NCBI GenBank assembly: GCA_015485335.1
Contig: WFTT01000106.1
Location: forward strand, 1-55,186
Reading direction: 5' to 3'
Length of the DNA stretch: 55,186 bases
DNA from: Robiginitomaculum sp.
Lineage (GTDB): Bacteria; Pseudomonadota; Alphaproteobacteria; Caulobacterales; Maricaulaceae
Under the pieces are notes generated by a model. The model made no database searches. It saw only the letters and a program-made list of their open reading frames with translations, and had not been told where the DNA came from. Positions 53,859-55,186 of this stretch are shown here, piece by piece (position 1 is the stretch's first letter; every line of letters begins with the position of its first letter). The position numbers were made by a program, and so were the translations under genes.

Positions 53859-55186
53859 GCGTTGGCGATACAGAAATTGATTCGCGGGATCGTGGTTGCC
53901 CTACCATGGGTGGGCCGGTGGCCATGCCCGGCGCGGCGGCGGACCCCTCTGCCTTTGTACGTACCGAAGACGACGGTCTGGCGCATCTGGATTTACTGGT
54001 GCGCGGGGCGCGTTGTGCCGGGTGTATTTCCAAGATTGAAAAAGGCGTCAATGCCATAGAGGGGGTACAGCTGAGCCAGTTGAACCTTTCCACCGGCAAG
54101 CTGTCGGTGAACTGGATCCCCGGGGCAGCCGATCCGGGCCTGATCGCGCGCACCGTGGCGGATCTGGGTTATCAGGTTTCGCCCTATGATCCCGGCGAGG
54201 CCGAGGTGGAGCGTGATAAACAGGGGCGCTTCCTACTATTATGCATGGCCGTGGCGGGTTTTGCCGCCATGAACATTATGCTCTTCTCGGTCTCCGTCTG
54301 GGCCGGGTTTAATGGTGAAATGCAAGACACCACCCGGGTTTTCTTTCACTGGATGTCGGCCCTGATTGCCTTGCCGGCGGCCGCTTTTGCCGGTCAGCCG
54401 TTTTTTCGTTCGGCCTATGCCTCTTTGCGCAAGGGCAAGGCCAATATGGATGTGCCCATCTCGCTGGCGGTATTGCTGGCCCTGGGGGTCAGTCTTTATG
54501 AGACCATGACCGGCGGCGAACACGCCTATTTTGATGCCGCGGTAATGCTATTGTTCTTTTTGCTTATCGGGCGCTGGCTGGACCATCGCTTGCGTGGGCA
54601 AACCCGCCTCGCGGCGCGCGAATTACTGTCTTTGCAGGCCGCGACCGCCAATCGGGTGGCTGAAGACGGCAGTGTGCAGGCGGTTCAGGCTCGCGATATT
54701 GAACCCGGTGATACAATTATTCTATGGCCTGGTGATCGCGCCCCGGTGGATGGCCAGATTATCGAAGGGCGCTCGGACGTCGATATGGCGCTGGTCAGCG
54801 GTGAAAGCGCGCCGGATCTGGTCAAGGCGGGCGATGCCATTCGCGCCGGCATGGTCAATCTGACCGACAAGCTGGTGGTGCGGGCCAGCGCGCGCACCGA
54901 AGATTCGCTTCTTGCGGAGCTGACCCGCCTGGTCGAGGCCGGTGAGACGGCCCGCGGACGTTTTGTCAAACTGGCGGATCGCGCCGCACAGGCCTATGTG
55001 CCGATTGTGCATACGTTGGCGGCCTTGTCGTTTATTGGCTGGATCGTGGCCGGGGCCGGGGTGCACCATGCAGTGCTGATCGCGGCGGCGGTACTGATCA
55101 TTACCTGTCCATGCGCACTGGGGCTGGCGGCCCCGGCGGTGCAGATTGTGGCGGTGGGGCGATTGTTCAAACGCGGTGTGCTGGTC
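53855..55186 (+). CDS. ccoI: Copper-translocating P-type ATPase (CcoI/FixI), 3' part missing
   Basis: P1B-type ATPase supplying copper to cbb3 oxidase. 444 codons are visible before the window ends in frame. A heavy-metal-associated domain has GARCAGC (Cys54, Cys57). Several TM helices follow, then the actuator motif SGES at residues 315-318 and the ion-site CPC at 418-420 in ITCPCALGLAAPA. The phosphorylation and ATP-binding domains lie beyond the window. An unusual extra N-terminus of about 40 residues precedes the metal domain. Coupled to fixH by ATGA overlap. Confidence 0.95.
   Translation, partial: MSVGDTEIDSRDRGCPTMGGPVAMPGAAADPSAFVRTEDDGLAHLDLLVRGARCAGCISKIEKGVNAIEGVQLSQLNLSTGKLSVNWIPGAADPGLIARTVADLGYQVSPYDPGEAEVERDKQGRFLLLCMAVAGFAAMNIMLFSVSVWAGFNGEMQDTTRVFFHWMSALIALPAAAFAGQPFFRSAYASLRKGKANMDVPISLAVLLALGVSLYETMTGGEHAYFDAAVMLLFFLLIGRWLDHRLRGQTRLAARELLSLQAATANRVAEDGSVQAVQARDIEPGDTIILWPGDRAPVDGQIIEGRSDVDMALVSGESAPDLVKAGDAIRAGMVNLTDKLVVRASARTEDSLLAELTRLVEAGETARGRFVKLADRAAQAYVPIVHTLAALSFIGWIVAGAGVHHAVLIAAAVLIITCPCALGLAAPAVQIVAVGRLFKRGVLV

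Overview
The window reads as chromosomal DNA of an aerobic (or microaerobic) Gram-negative alphaproteobacterium. The evidence is: Mla outer-membrane lipid genes, two large TonB-dependent receptors, a flagellar MotB, a complete cbb3 oxidase operon (ccoNOQP-ccoG-fixH-ccoI), an OxyR/Dps/peroxiredoxin block, and a Wzx/Wzy-type polysaccharide cluster whose gene set matches the holdfast (hfs) adhesin cluster of Caulobacter and hyphomonads. A dimorphic, surface-attaching lineage (Caulobacterales/Maricaulales-like) is therefore the best guess. This is inference from gene content, since no 16S rRNA gene is present. Genes are packed tightly, with many ATGA start/stop overlaps and tail-to-tail overlaps of a few bases. 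No prophage, IS element, CRISPR array, tRNA or rRNA was found.

Layout. 1-3.3 kb: glycerol catabolism (glpD divergent from a small ABM-domain gene plus glpK). 3.3-7.1 kb: a membrane protein and alpha/beta hydrolase, divergent from a TetR regulator that precedes a GMC oxidoreductase with a palindromic operator candidate. 7.2-9.7 kb: two tandem mlaA paralogues and mlaC. 9.7-13.9 kb: motB, a penicillin-acylase-family hydrolase and a beta-hydroxyacid dehydrogenase. 13.9-16 kb: oxyR divergent from dps and a Prx5-type peroxiredoxin. 16-17.7 kb: mdh, flanked by REP-like palindromes. 17.7-20.5 kb: tag-ygfZ divergent from a dihydroorotase. 20.5-23.9 kb: small and conserved-hypothetical genes. 23.9-30 kb: gatC-gatA-[DUF559 repeat-bounded element]-gatB-DUF202, divergent from pyrB and a metal-ligand-less pseudo-dihydroorotase. 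30-37.2 kb: two tandem TonB receptors and a lipoprotein carboxylesterase, all on the minus strand. 37.5-47.9 kb: Sel1-like protein and the holdfast-type cluster (hfsD | hfsA-hfsB-hfsC | hfsG-hfsH-GT2-hfsF | hfsK). 47.9-55.2 kb: small membrane protein, then the cbb3 operon, with ccoI running off the right end.

How it works together. The polysaccharide cluster holds glycosyltransferases, a flippase, a polymerase, a deacetylase, an acyltransferase-like protein and an outer-membrane export system. It lacks only the initiating sugar-phosphate transferase. The cco/fix operon carries structural subunits plus copper delivery and assembly for a high-affinity terminal oxidase. The TonB receptors and exported esterase look like one nutrient-uptake unit, and both receptors carry a similar GCGC-centred inverted repeat about 30 bases before the start.

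Most noteworthy for a second look: (1) a DUF559 endonuclease gene bracketed by inverted copies of a double-hairpin repeat, wedged between gatA and gatB, with its C-terminus encoded by the repeat; (2) the degenerate P-loop in HfsB; (3) the shared operator candidate at the TonB receptors; (4) the pseudo-DHOase next to pyrB with a separate DHOase elsewhere. I did not find a clearly new multi-gene system. The DUF559/repeat unit is the closest candidate.
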